The position numbers were made by a program, and so were the translations under genes. Below are positions 8,442-17,389 of a DNA stretch of 64,000 bases, piece after piece (within the stretch, counting starts at the first letter, position 1; each line of letters begins with the position of its first letter). Source of the DNA: Prevotellaceae bacterium (GTDB lineage Bacteria; Bacteroidota; Bacteroidia; Bacteroidales; Bacteroidaceae); contig JAHZGX010000004.1 in NCBI GenBank assembly GCA_019420585.1, positions 1-64,000 of the forward strand. The letters are read 5' to 3'. The notes under the pieces were generated by a model. It made no database searches. It saw nothing but the letters and a program-made list of their open reading frames with translations, and had not been told where the DNA came from.

Positions 8442-8521
8442 TACACTTTTCCTATGTTTCTGTACCCGCAAATATACACTTTTCCTATGGATTTGCCTGC
8501 CGAAACATACACTTTTCCTAT
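8442..8521 (-). repeat. Three 33-bp-spaced repeats abutting the AAA/DUF4143 start
   Basis: The 14-mer ATAGGAAAAGTGTA (minus strand) occurs at 8508-8521, 8475-8488 and 8442-8455, exactly 33 bases apart. The last copy ends 3 bases before the ATG and contains the only purine-rich tract that could be a ribosome site. Read in the gene's frame each copy encodes xRKSV with an 11-residue period. Similarity continues past the start codon (TGCnGnTACAGnAA), so the unit seems to include the gene's own beginning. Confidence 0.85.
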
Positions 8522-8590
8522 TAGATGTCCACCCGGACTCCCCTTCGGACAAGAAGAAGGGAGAAGGAAAACGTGCTCCGCCAATGCCTC

Positions 8591-8996
8591 TCAGATGAGC
8601 CACTCCAGATAATTCTCCGGAGTGATGACCGCCTTGTCGGCCACCGTATAAGCGTTCAGGAAAGCAGAAGGAATCTGTGTGGCAGCCTTGCGGGGATTCC
8701 ATTTCATCTCGAAAGCCGTGAACGCGCCGTCGGTCTCCTCTACGTAATCTATCTCCTGCTGCTGCGTGGTGCGCCAAAAGTAGGAATTCACGTATCTGCC
8801 GTTATAATGGTTGTATTTCACACGCTCACTGATGAAGAAGTTCTCCCATAGCGCACCGGCATCTTGCCGCACAGTCAAGGGGTTCAGGTTTTGTATCAGG
8901 GCATTGCGGATGCCGTTATCATAGAAATACAATAGCCTTCCCCTGGAACATCCTTTCCTGTATCGTCTGTTGAAGTTGTCTCTTTACCAATGCCAT
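8591..8996 (-). pseudogene. Remnant of a second AAA/DUF4143 ATPase (internal deletion)
   Basis: An ATG at 8996 opens MALVKRQLQQTIQERMFQGKAIV, the normal beginning of an AAA_14/DUF4143 protein up to just before Walker A. The frame then ends in TGA. In the next frame the typical C-terminus resumes with YFYDNGIRNALIQNLNPL and continues through QQQEIDYVEETDGAFTAFEMKW to LEWLI. The entire middle, about 250-300 residues with Walker A and B, is missing, so the gene cannot make a working ATPase. It is an old deletion product next to an intact relative from a different subgroup. A palindrome lies 43 bases upstream. Confidence 0.85.
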
Positions 8997-9039
8997 GTCC
9001 TATTTGCTTTTGGAGGTAAAAGTATTGCATTTCCTTCGC

Positions 9040-9072
9040 TAATCCAAAAAATCATGGGTATTTTTTGGATTA
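9040..9072. promoter_or_regulatory. 13-bp inverted repeat, operator-like
   Basis: Perfect arms taatccaaaaaat/attttttggatta with a 7-base spacer (catgggt), lying 43 bases upstream of the AAA/DUF4143 remnant. There is no U tract directly after the stem in a useful position for termination of a known gene, so a protein-binding operator or mobile-element end is more likely. Confidence 0.55.
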
Positions 9073-9127
9073 GGACTTACTGCGGCAGGCGGGGGACTGC
9101 GTTGCGGCGGGCATTTATATATAATGA

Positions 9128-9170
9128 AGAGGGGGCAAGGCCGGCCGCTTGGGTCTCCTTGCCCCCCTCT
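9128..9170 (-). terminator. Terminator of the SusCD operon
   Basis: A GC-rich stem, agagggggcaagg paired with ccttgcccccctct (one bulge), 45 bases after the stop of the last operon gene at 9215. A second small hairpin, cacgcc/ggcgtg, lies between. Confidence 0.65.
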
Positions 9171-9214
9171 TGTCTATTGGGGTCATGCACACGCCTCGGC
9201 GTGCGCCTTTCTGC

Positions 9215-11203
9215 TTACTTGTTCAGGAAATACTGGGGAGCAGAGTTCTTGGTCACACGCTGGGGAGCCTGCTTGGTGTAATGGCTCCAGGGTGACTTCA
9301 CATTGAACTTCTTGCTCATGCCGCGCAGCACCTTTACCTCGGGCATCTGCTTCTTGGCAGCCTTCTTCACGCTGGCAGGAGCAGTACCGAAGTTCAGTTT
9401 GATAATATCTGTGCTAACATATACGTCCTCGCCAATAGGCCAACCCAAACTAGATGTGATGGTCTTTGTCTCGGGGTCGTACACGCTGGGATACTTCGGA
9501 CGGAACTGCTCACCCATCAGCGTGGGTATATCACCCACATAGACACGATCGGCACCATACGTCACACCCGTAAACTGCATGGGGACACGCACGTTGTTGT
9601 CCTCATCGATGCTGAACTGGATGGTCACATCGTTCAAAGCATGCAGAATCTGATACTGGGTCTTGTCATCATCGCGCTGCTGCAGTTCCAAGCCAGCATC
9701 CAGGTAAGGTGACTCGTCCTCATTAGCGAACAGAGAGAAGTAGTATGTCCAGTCGGCAGTACCCACGGTGGTATAGGTGATGTTGCTCAACTGCTCGTCG
9801 GCCGTGCCGAACACCACAGAACCGTCCTCGTTGGTGAAGGTGATGTTCAGGGTAATCAACTTCTCGGTGAAGGTGGAGTGGCCGATATTCACCTTGGCAT
9901 ACACATCCTGGTTCAGAGCCTGCAGGCCGGTTGCCTGATACTCGTAGCCCTCGGGAATCATGATGTTCCCATCCTTCACGGTGAACTTCAGGTTGTAGTC
10001 CTCGGCATAGGGAGCGGCAATGGTGTAAGCCGTGCCGTACTCATTCTCGAACACCTTGTCGCAGTCATCGGTGGTGTTGGTGCAGGTACCCTTGTAGAGG
10101 GTTGCGTTGCCCTTGGTGCCCAACTGCTCAGAAATGTACTCGCCGGTGAACACCTCTTCCCACTCGAAGTCCTCCTCCAGGTCAGCCACGTGTGCGGGCT
10201 TGTAACCGGGGAAGTAAAGCACGAGAGGAACATCGCGGAAATCATAACCACCATCGTTGGCAGCGTAAAGCATGGGACCCAGGTCTATCTCGGCGGGAAT
10301 CTTCTCGCCGGCTTCAAAGCCCTCCATTCCGGCGGGAGCATCCTGCCAACTCATGACCTTGCTGCCCTGCCATTCAGCCTCGTCCTGAAGAGAGGAGAAA
10401 ATGGAGGGATGGCAGTAAGAGAGTTCACCGTAAGTGTCATTGGGAACAACAGCCGTATAATAGCGGTCGAAGGCTACAAGATCCTCGCTCTGGATGTCTT
10501 CAACATCAGCATAGGAATCACCCTTCTGCAGAATCTCGAAAGTGAGCCACTCGCTCACGCCTTCTGCATCCTCCTCGTCAATGAAGCCGCCCACGAAAGG
10601 AAGTGTGCCTCCATCATAGGAGAATGTGCAGGACAAATGAGGGGCGCGTACGCGGAACTTATTGTGGTCATCGTCACGAATGAAGAACTCAGGGGCACCC
10701 TGAAGATTCCATATCGTACCATAGAACTCAGGCAGCGTGTTGTCAATGAACGTACCATTACCCAGCGACACCCACTTCACACGAGTCACGCTATAGTTGA
10801 AAATCACCTTGTCAGAATAACTGGACACCAAGTTCTTGTCCGTCACGGTCAACTGCAGGGCGTAGGAAGTACCTATTTCCGCATTGGGGAAGGAGATGGT
10901 GGCGGTGCCCAGTTCCTCGCCATCGGCAAAGTGGAAGTCACTCACGGTGAAGACACCGCCGTCATTCTTGACCACGTCGGCCTTCACGTCCAGAGCACCC
11001 TTGGTGTTCTCACGCTTCATGGTGACCGTGGCCGTGGTGGGCTCTGTGGGGTCAAGTTCGTCAGTCTGGCTGGCCTTCACGAACTGTACGTTCTGATAGC
11101 CGTCTGCCGCATCCCACTCACCGCCCTTGTAGGTCTCGCTTTCACAAGCCACAAGGGTGAGGGCGGAGCAGAGCAGGAGCCCAAGCTTGTTTATCGTTTT
11201 CAT
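9215..11203 (-). CDS. Surface lipoprotein of the SusCD operon (putative glycan-binding)
   Basis: 662 aa. The signal peptide ends in the lipobox LVAC with lipidated Cys20, followed by acidic residues as in exported surface lipoproteins of Bacteroidota. The first ~150 residues look like Ig/Calx-beta-type beta-sandwich sequence (VTMKRENTKGALDVKADVVKNDGG...). The rest is beta-rich with no recognised catalytic motif. Its position as third gene after susC and susD is that of SusE/SusF-like surface glycan-binding proteins. The role is inferred from position; no family-specific binding motif is recognised. The gene follows susD after a 41-base gap. Confidence 0.65.
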   Translation of the reverse strand: MKTINKLGLLLCSALTLVACESETYKGGEWDAADGYQNVQFVKASQTDELDPTEPTTATVTMKRENTKGALDVKADVVKNDGGVFTVSDFHFADGEELGTATISFPNAEIGTSYALQLTVTDKNLVSSYSDKVIFNYSVTRVKWVSLGNGTFIDNTLPEFYGTIWNLQGAPEFFIRDDDHNKFRVRAPHLSCTFSYDGGTLPFVGGFIDEEDAEGVSEWLTFEILQKGDSYADVEDIQSEDLVAFDRYYTAVVPNDTYGELSYCHPSIFSSLQDEAEWQGSKVMSWQDAPAGMEGFEAGEKIPAEIDLGPMLYAANDGGYDFRDVPLVLYFPGYKPAHVADLEEDFEWEEVFTGEYISEQLGTKGNATLYKGTCTNTTDDCDKVFENEYGTAYTIAAPYAEDYNLKFTVKDGNIMIPEGYEYQATGLQALNQDVYAKVNIGHSTFTEKLITLNITFTNEDGSVVFGTADEQLSNITYTTVGTADWTYYFSLFANEDESPYLDAGLELQQRDDDKTQYQILHALNDVTIQFSIDEDNNVRVPMQFTGVTYGADRVYVGDIPTLMGEQFRPKYPSVYDPETKTITSSLGWPIGEDVYVSTDIIKLNFGTAPASVKKAAKKQMPEVKVLRGMSKKFNVKSPWSHYTKQAPQRVTKNSAPQYFLNK

Positions 11204-11244
11204 AATGTTATATGTTCTCTAATTTGGTTATACATGAAGTTGTA

Positions 11245-12870
11245 TTACTTGGCCACAGGAGTGTAGAGGTTGCTGGGATCGGGGTTCATGTAATCCTCGA
11301 GCGCATGGTTCTGCGAACCCTCGGCATAAGGGATACACCATGTCATCCATGCGGGACGACCCTCGGTCTTGAAGTTCTCCGACACATCCCAGTTGCTGCT
11401 GGTGGTGCGGTCCACGCTCTTGTCCAGACGCTTGTAGTCAAAGAAGATGACACCCTCGCCGAAGAACTCCACGCGCTTCTGCAGGAACACCTCCTCGGCC
11501 ACTTCCTCGGCCGTGGATGCCTTGCAGTTGTAAGAGGGATTGCGCACCGACATCACGGCACTCAGCAGCGACTTGGCAGTGGCAGCGTCACCAAGGCGTG
11601 CGGCAGCCTCGGCGGCAATGAAGTACATCTCCTCGTAGCGCATCAGGGGATAGGCACCCACGCTGCCCACGATGTACTCCTCGGTGTTGCCCTGTCCGGG
11701 GCGGAACTTCAGGCTGCTGTAGGTGGGCATGCCCTCAAAGAGTTCCTCGCTGATGATGGGCTCGGAGCCGCTCAGGGGATTGGTGGCGGGAGCCTTGAAG
11801 GAGAGTTTGCGGAAGTCGTTGTTGTCAATCTTGTTGTACAGGTCGCTGGCAATCATGATGAACGGCCCTGCGCCACTGTAACCGTAACTGGTCTCGTTGC
11901 TCATCCAGGAAGTCCAGTTCAAGATACCTGTCTGCACCACGTCATCTTCCTTGGAGGTCTGTGCGCCCCACATGAATGACTTGCATGCCAAGTCATTGAA
12001 TCCGCTGGTGGTGCTCAGCCACTCCTCCTGGGTCATGATGGCGTGGTTGTTGTACTTGTCCTTCTGGTTGATGGCCTTCGCGGCATAGGCGTAGGCACTG
12101 TCATACTGAGCCACCCACATGTAGGCACGGGCCTTCAGTCCGTACACACAGGCCAGGTGAGGCAATGTCTTGCTGGTCTCGGTCAGATAGGGAATCTGCT
12201 CCTCTGCCTTGTCCAGTTCCTCAATGATGAAGTTGAACATGCTGTCCCTGGTGGCACGTGGGTTGTTGCGTGCAGCAGTCTCACTGGTCTTCTCTGTCAC
12301 GATGGGCGCAGTCAGGTTCACGATGTTCTTGCCGGCATCGCTCAGTCCGTCGGGACGCACGTCACTGGGCAGGAACTCGTAAGTCTGTGCCATATCCAGA
12401 TAATAGAGGGCGCGATAGGCATGTGCCGCTCCCAGGTAACCCTTCTGGGCATCGTTTGCATTAGCCTCGTTCACGGCACCAATGATGTTGTTCGTGGTCT
12501 GGATGGCCTTGTAATAGAAAGCCCAGGGTATGTAAGGATTGGCGTAACGCTCGCCCAGGTAAGTGTTGGCACTCCAACTGGTGTACCAGTTATAGCCGTG
12601 TGCCACCACAGCCATGTCGGCTGTCATCACATCATGCATGTGCATGATGGATCCGTAGCCCCAGTCATTGGCATAAGTGTCATCGTAAGTGCCCAGGTTG
12701 TTGACAAAGGCAGGCATCTCCCACATGAGGGCCTCGGTGGCCTTGCTTGAGGAGGCCAGCTGGTTGGCAGTGGCATAGTTGTTGGGGAAAGTCTCCTCCA
12801 AGCATCCCGTCAGTGCCAGCGTGCTTGCACACAGAGTGCCGGCAAGCATGTTTCTGAATATTGTTTTCAT
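11245..12870 (-). CDS. SusD/RagB-family outer-membrane lipoprotein
   Basis: 541 aa. Signal peptide with lipobox ALTGC, lipidated Cys23. The TPR-like helical N-terminal half contains AAHAYRALYYLDMAQTYEFLP, the classical SusD signature, and the C-terminal block YPLMRYEEMYFIAAEAAARLGD plus VEFFGEGVIFFDYKRLDKS is also diagnostic. SusD forms the lid of the SusC TonB-dependent transporter and captures oligosaccharide or peptide ligands at the cell surface. It follows susC by 22 bases in the same operon. The ligand is unknown because no glycosidase gene accompanies the pair. Confidence 0.95.
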   Translation of the reverse strand: MKTIFRNMLAGTLCASTLALTGCLEETFPNNYATANQLASSSKATEALMWEMPAFVNNLGTYDDTYANDWGYGSIMHMHDVMTADMAVVAHGYNWYTSWSANTYLGERYANPYIPWAFYYKAIQTTNNIIGAVNEANANDAQKGYLGAAHAYRALYYLDMAQTYEFLPSDVRPDGLSDAGKNIVNLTAPIVTEKTSETAARNNPRATRDSMFNFIIEELDKAEEQIPYLTETSKTLPHLACVYGLKARAYMWVAQYDSAYAYAAKAINQKDKYNNHAIMTQEEWLSTTSGFNDLACKSFMWGAQTSKEDDVVQTGILNWTSWMSNETSYGYSGAGPFIMIASDLYNKIDNNDFRKLSFKAPATNPLSGSEPIISEELFEGMPTYSSLKFRPGQGNTEEYIVGSVGAYPLMRYEEMYFIAAEAAARLGDAATAKSLLSAVMSVRNPSYNCKASTAEEVAEEVFLQKRVEFFGEGVIFFDYKRLDKSVDRTTSSNWDVSENFKTEGRPAWMTWCIPYAEGSQNHALEDYMNPDPSNLYTPVAK

Positions 12871-12892
12871 TGCTGTTTGTCTCCTTATATAA

Positions 12893-15800
12893 TTAGAATG
12901 TCACATTTACGCCCGCGCTGATGGTACGCACCGTGGAGTAGTAACTTGCGTTGGACGTACCGTAATCGTTGCGCGTGCCGTCAGGGTTAACCCACGAAGT
13001 GCGGGGATCCAGTCCGCGGCGTGCGCTCCACAGCCACACGTTGCTGGCGTTCATATACACGCGCACCTTGTCAATCTTGGCCTTGCGGGTCACAGATGCC
13101 GGCAGGGTGTAACCCAGGCTCAGGTTCTGCAGGCTCAGGTAACTGCCCTTGGTCAGGAACCGGCTGCTCAGGCTGCCGCTGTTGTCATCACCATACTGGA
13201 AACGGGGCAGGTTGCTGTTCTGGTTGCCTGCACTCCATGACTTCAGCAGATCCTCATGCAGGTTGAAACCCTGAGAGCCGCTCTTGGGTGAAGACATGAA
13301 CTGGGCATACTGGCTGTCATACACCTTGCCGCCAATCTGATAGGCAAAGTCAGCCGAGAAGTCCACTCCGTAGAACTCCAGACGGGTATTGAAACCACCA
13401 TAGAGCTTGGGAATCATGTTGCCCACAACGTAGTCTTCGGCACTGCTGTAGTCGGTGGTGGTGGCACGCTTGCCGCTCTTCACCTGATTGCCCTGCGCAT
13501 CCTTGGTGATGGTGCGTGTCCCGTCGGCATTGGTGGTCATCTCAAAGCCATCGGTGTACCACATGGACAGTCCGTCCTTGGAGGCATCATACTTGGTGTC
13601 GTTGGTGTACTGCCAGGTGTTCTTGTTGTACACGCCGGCATACTCGGGCATGTAGAACGAGTACATGCTAAGTCCCTCGCCCAGGAAGAAGTTGGCACTG
13701 GCATAGCCCTTGTAGCCTTCCTTGGTGACCGTGGTCTTGCGCTCCTCGGGCAGCATGGAGATGTGGTTCTTGTAGTGCGTCAGGTTCACGCCGATGTTCC
13801 ACTTCACGTTCTTGGCGCGGATGACATCGCCGTCCAAGGAAACCTCGATACCGCTGTTCTTCATGTCACCCACGTTGGCATAGTAGTAGGTGAAGCCGTA
13901 ACTGGTGGGCAGCTGGAACGAGAAGAGCATGTCGGAGGTCTTGCGCCAGAAATACTCCACGGTACCGTTCAGGCGGCTCTTGAAGAGTTCAAAGTCAAGA
14001 CCGATGTTCAGGTTGCCACCCTTCTCCCAGGTGATGTCCTTGTTGCCCATGCGGCGGGGCTTGGCAGCAGGACCGCCGGCAGAGTTCACAATGGTGTAAG
14101 TGTTGGTGTACAGGTAATCGCCAATGTTGTCATTGCCCTGCTCACCGTAAGAAATCTTGAACTTCAGGAAATCCACGGGCTTCACATTCTTCATGAAGTC
14201 CTCCTCGCTGATTACCCAGGCAGCACCCACGCTGTAGAAACTACCCCAACGGTTGTCGGGATGGAAGCGTGAAGAACCGTCGCGGCGGTAGGACACGCTG
14301 CCGAAGTACTTCTGGGCATAGTTGTACTGGGCACGGCCAAAGAAACCTTCGTTGTTATAGTCGGTGGTGTAAGAAGCGGGAGAACCGTCTGTCACGGCAC
14401 CGTTCAGTTCCATATTGGTGGGGTCGAACATGTTGGTCTTGCTGGCACGCAACAAATAGTACTTGTTACGGAAACTCTCGTGACCCACCATCACCTCGGC
14501 ATCATGCTTGCCGAACTGGTGTCCCCAGTTCACCAACTGCTGGAAAGCATAGGTGAAGCGGCGTGCGTGGCTCTTGGTCAGCATACCATTGCTGGAAGCA
14601 TAAGAACCATAATAAGGATTGGTGAAAGACGTACCTCTCGACTCATCCAGAGTCACGGTGTTGGTACTCGTAATCTTGAAGTCCTTGGCGATGCGCACCT
14701 CGGCAAAACCATTGGCTGTGGCAGCATTGCCCTCACTGCCAATGGTGTTCAGAATCTGATCCTGCAGGGCGGAACTGTTGGGGAGAACAGGACGGGCCAC
14801 ACCCATCCAAGAACCATTCTTGCCACCATAGTCATACATGAGAAAACCATTTGCGTCATGCATCTTGTTACCCTGCGCATCACGCATATATACATTATAT
14901 ATAGGTGCAAACTGGCTTGCAGCAGCGAAGATGTTGCCGCTGGAACTGCCTTCTCCATCCTCATTCACATTGTCGGCACTATAATGAGTGTATGACATGT
15001 TGGCACCCACCTTGAGCCAAGGCTTGGCCTGCAGGTCGGCCTTCAAGCGGCCGTTGAAGCGGGTGAAGTTGCTGTTGTCCACGATACCGTCATTGTTCAG
15101 GTAGCCGAACGATGCCAGGAAATTGCTACGCTCGGTGGCATCGGTCACGCGCACGTTATACTCCTGGCGCAGTCCGTTGTGGTAGGCCTCATCCATCCAG
15201 TCGTCACCGGTCATCAGATAGTCGGTTCCCTGGAAGTTGACAATGCGACCGCGCTTGGCATTGGGGTTCAGGCGGCCGTTGGTACCGATGAGCGTCTGCC
15301 CGGAAGGCACGTCATACACATTGTAGGCCAGGCCATATCCGTTCTCCGCTGTCAGGTTGCTGTTGGCCCATGCATGAGCCTGGGCATCAGTATAGCCCAT
15401 CTTGTTTGCGGCATAGTTCTTCAGTCCGGCATAGTACAATTCATAATACTTGCCGGGGTTATCCAGCACCTTGTACTGACGCTGCGCGCGGCTGTTGGAG
15501 CCCCACTTGGCATCGAGGGTCACCTTGGCACCCTGTCCAGCCTTGCCCTTCTTGGTGGTGATGACAATCACGCCGTTGGCACCACGTGCACCGTAAAGTG
15601 CGTTGGCAGCGGCATCCTTCATCACGGTCAGCGACTCAATGTCGTTGGTGTTGATGGTGTTCATGTCACCGCTGTAGGGTGTGCCGTCCAGGATGATGAG
15701 GGGACTGGTGCCCGCATTTATTGAAGAGATACCACGCACGCGGATGGTGGGATTGTCATTGGTGGGGTCACCGGTGGGGTTGTACAGCTCCACACCAGCC

Positions 15801-16234
15801 ACATGACCGGTCACGGCCTCCAGGGCATTGGAAGTCTGGAGCTGCTCAATCTGCTGCTCACTTATCTTGGCTGCAGAACCGGTGAAACTGGCCTTCGTGG
15901 CTGTACCGTAAGCCACCACCATCACATCCTGCAAGTCAGTGTGCGCAGGCTCCAGGTTGACGGTCAGGTTGGGTTTGGCCTGCACCTCCACGGACTTCAT
16001 GCCCATGCATGAGATAACCAGGGTCTTCCCCTTGGCGGAAAGGTTCTTCAGAGTGAACTTACCGTCCATGTCAGTCAGGGCTCCCTGATTGGTGCCTTTC
16101 ACCTTCACGGTGGCTCCCACCAGGGGTTCGCCCGTATCGCTGTCAATGACCGTACCGGTCACCTGCTGCTGGGCGAAGGCCATGCCTGCGCTCATCACCG
16201 CGCAGGCAAGGAACATAAGAATTTTCTTACCCAT
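12893..16234 (-). CDS. SusC/RagA-family TonB-dependent outer-membrane transporter
   Basis: 1113 aa. Signal peptide (residues 1-21, ending AFAQ), carboxypeptidase-regulatory-like domain from about 22 to 105 (GTVIDSDTGEPLVGATVKVKG), the SusC TonB-box area DVMVVAYGTATKASFTGSA, a plug with SINAGTSPLIILDGTPYSGD and DAAANALYGARGANGVIVITTKKG, then a 22-strand-type barrel ending in VNVTF. It imports bulky ligands through the outer membrane with energy from TonB-ExbBD. The ATG at 16234 is chosen because it begins the signal peptide. The upstream frame extension contains no signal and would start before the predicted transcription start. It is the first gene of the three-gene operon; no sigma/anti-sigma pair or hybrid regulator is adjacent. 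Confidence 0.96.
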   Translation of the reverse strand: MGKKILMFLACAVMSAGMAFAQQQVTGTVIDSDTGEPLVGATVKVKGTNQGALTDMDGKFTLKNLSAKGKTLVISCMGMKSVEVQAKPNLTVNLEPAHTDLQDVMVVAYGTATKASFTGSAAKISEQQIEQLQTSNALEAVTGHVAGVELYNPTGDPTNDNPTIRVRGISSINAGTSPLIILDGTPYSGDMNTINTNDIESLTVMKDAAANALYGARGANGVIVITTKKGKAGQGAKVTLDAKWGSNSRAQRQYKVLDNPGKYYELYYAGLKNYAANKMGYTDAQAHAWANSNLTAENGYGLAYNVYDVPSGQTLIGTNGRLNPNAKRGRIVNFQGTDYLMTGDDWMDEAYHNGLRQEYNVRVTDATERSNFLASFGYLNNDGIVDNSNFTRFNGRLKADLQAKPWLKVGANMSYTHYSADNVNEDGEGSSSGNIFAAASQFAPIYNVYMRDAQGNKMHDANGFLMYDYGGKNGSWMGVARPVLPNSSALQDQILNTIGSEGNAATANGFAEVRIAKDFKITSTNTVTLDESRGTSFTNPYYGSYASSNGMLTKSHARRFTYAFQQLVNWGHQFGKHDAEVMVGHESFRNKYYLLRASKTNMFDPTNMELNGAVTDGSPASYTTDYNNEGFFGRAQYNYAQKYFGSVSYRRDGSSRFHPDNRWGSFYSVGAAWVISEEDFMKNVKPVDFLKFKISYGEQGNDNIGDYLYTNTYTIVNSAGGPAAKPRRMGNKDITWEKGGNLNIGLDFELFKSRLNGTVEYFWRKTSDMLFSFQLPTSYGFTYYYANVGDMKNSGIEVSLDGDVIRAKNVKWNIGVNLTHYKNHISMLPEERKTTVTKEGYKGYASANFFLGEGLSMYSFYMPEYAGVYNKNTWQYTNDTKYDASKDGLSMWYTDGFEMTTNADGTRTITKDAQGNQVKSGKRATTTDYSSAEDYVVGNMIPKLYGGFNTRLEFYGVDFSADFAYQIGGKVYDSQYAQFMSSPKSGSQGFNLHEDLLKSWSAGNQNSNLPRFQYGDDNSGSLSSRFLTKGSYLSLQNLSLGYTLPASVTRKAKIDKVRVYMNASNVWLWSARRGLDPRTSWVNPDGTRNDYGTSNASYYSTVRTISAGVNVTF

Positions 16235-16382
16235 GTTGATTTTGAAAAGTTGAATTAATAAAACTGTGTTATGCTTTTTCTCTTTGAATATGCCTTCTGC
16301 CACCCTTTCACGCCCGCCGCCAGACTCACGCCTCCAGTGCACGCACAGGTATACAGTTAACATCTTTAATGCTTCACGACTG

Positions 16383-16390
16383 CAAAATTA
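16383..16390 (-). promoter_or_regulatory. -7 promoter box of the SusCD operon
   Basis: The minus strand reads TAATTTTG (TAnnTTTG). A start near 16376 would leave a leader of about 140 bases before susC. Such a long leader could hold post-transcriptional control, but I see no clear riboswitch. Confidence 0.55.
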
Positions 16391-16465
16391 ACACTTTTTA
16401 GTCAAATGTATGCATAAATGTGTAATTTTGTTGCTATTGTATATAAAACTGTGCATATTTTGTCT

Positions 16466-16509
16466 CTTTCAGCCTGTTTGGCCGACCAAAGGCGCCCGCA
16501 GGCTGAAAG
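16466..16509. other. Nested hairpin between the divergent SusC and DUF4923 genes
   Basis: An outer 11-bp stem, ctttcagcctg/caggctgaaag, encloses an inner stem-loop, tttgg-ccga-ccaaa. It lies between the two divergent -7 boxes and has no T tract on either side. It could be an operator, part of a small RNA or a leftover terminator. Confidence 0.5.
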
Positions 16510-16602
16510 AAACAAACCCCCGTGCCTCCTCCATGCGCAAAAGACGGCACACAAAATGAAAAACAGACAGCCGGGAACAACGGCACGTAAAGAAGTTTTA
16601 TG

Positions 16603-16610
16603 TAACTTTG
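16603..16610 (+). promoter_or_regulatory. -7 promoter box of the DUF4923 gene
   Basis: TAACTTTG, 29 bases before the ATG at 16640. Confidence 0.6.
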
Positions 16611-16639
16611 CACTCAGACAAAACGTAATACGCACGACT

Positions 16640-17293
16640 ATGAGAAGAGTAATGAGATGCATGGCCATGCTCATGCTGGCCATGGCAGGCAGCCTGCAGG
16701 CTGACGCACAACTGAAAAACCTATTGAAGAATGTGGCCGGAGAGGCCGTGAACAGTGCCACCGGAAACAGCACGGCAGGTGATGTGCTGGGCGGACTGGC
16801 ATCGAAACTGCTGGGCACGGACAAACTGAATGCCGACAACCTGCAGGGCACATGGACCTACAGCGAGCCTTGCGTGGCATTCGAGAGCGAAAGCCTGCTG
16901 ACAAGCGTGGGAAGTTCACTGGCAAGCAAAAAGGTGGAGACCACATTGGCCAAACAAATGACTCGCCTGGGATTCACGGCCGGAAAGATGACGCTGACGC
17001 TGAACGCCGACAGCACAGGCACGGTGAACCTGAACGGGAAAGACGTGAAAGTGACCTGGAGTGTGAGCGAGACCGACCTCATACTGACCTTCCCCCTGAC
17101 CAAGAAAAGCGTGCACATGAATGCCAAGCTGAGCGGAAACTCGCTGCAACTGGCCATGAGCACAGACAAGTTGCTTACGCTGGCCACGGCCATTACGGAA
17201 AAAGCAAGCACCGTAAACAGCACACTGGGCACCGTGAACAGCCTGATGAAGAACATCAAAGGGATGTACGTTGGGCTGAAATTCACGAAATAG
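16640..17293 (+). CDS. DUF4923-type exported lipocalin-like protein
   Basis: 217 aa. It begins with a signal peptide (MRRVMRCMAMLMLAMAGSLQADAQ), then a linker with LKNLLKNVAGEAVNSATGNSTAGDVLGGLASKLLG, then NLQGTWTYSEPCVAFESESLL, the hallmark of DUF4923 proteins found throughout Bacteroidales. The remainder is beta-rich with alternating short strands (GKMTLTLNADSTGTVNLNGKDVKVTWS), fitting a small lipocalin-like barrel. The function is unknown. The ATG at 16640 is chosen over the upstream open frame because only it gives a signal peptide and lies after the -7 box. It is monocistronic and ends before a strong hairpin. Confidence 0.8.
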   Translation: MRRVMRCMAMLMLAMAGSLQADAQLKNLLKNVAGEAVNSATGNSTAGDVLGGLASKLLGTDKLNADNLQGTWTYSEPCVAFESESLLTSVGSSLASKKVETTLAKQMTRLGFTAGKMTLTLNADSTGTVNLNGKDVKVTWSVSETDLILTFPLTKKSVHMNAKLSGNSLQLAMSTDKLLTLATAITEKASTVNSTLGTVNSLMKNIKGMYVGLKFTK

Positions 17294-17318
17294 CCCCTCC
17301 TCCACCCCATGACACAGC

Positions 17319-17370
17319 GCAGGGGCGGCCGCTCAACCGGTCATCATCCGGGAGCAGCCGCCCCTGCATC
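17319..17370 (+). terminator. Terminator of the DUF4923 gene
   Basis: An 11-bp stem, gcaggggcggc/gccgcccctgc, 26 bases after the stop codon, followed by atcatttt. A hairpin with nearly the same stem (aacaggggcggc) lies at 52406-52443. Confidence 0.75.
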
Positions 17371-17389
17371 ATTTTCCAGGTAGAGGGAA

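Noticed and set aside
9878..11266. 462-codon open frame opposite the SusCD-operon lipoprotein gene
   Set aside because: Antisense shadow; the minus-strand gene has lipobox, operon position and terminator.
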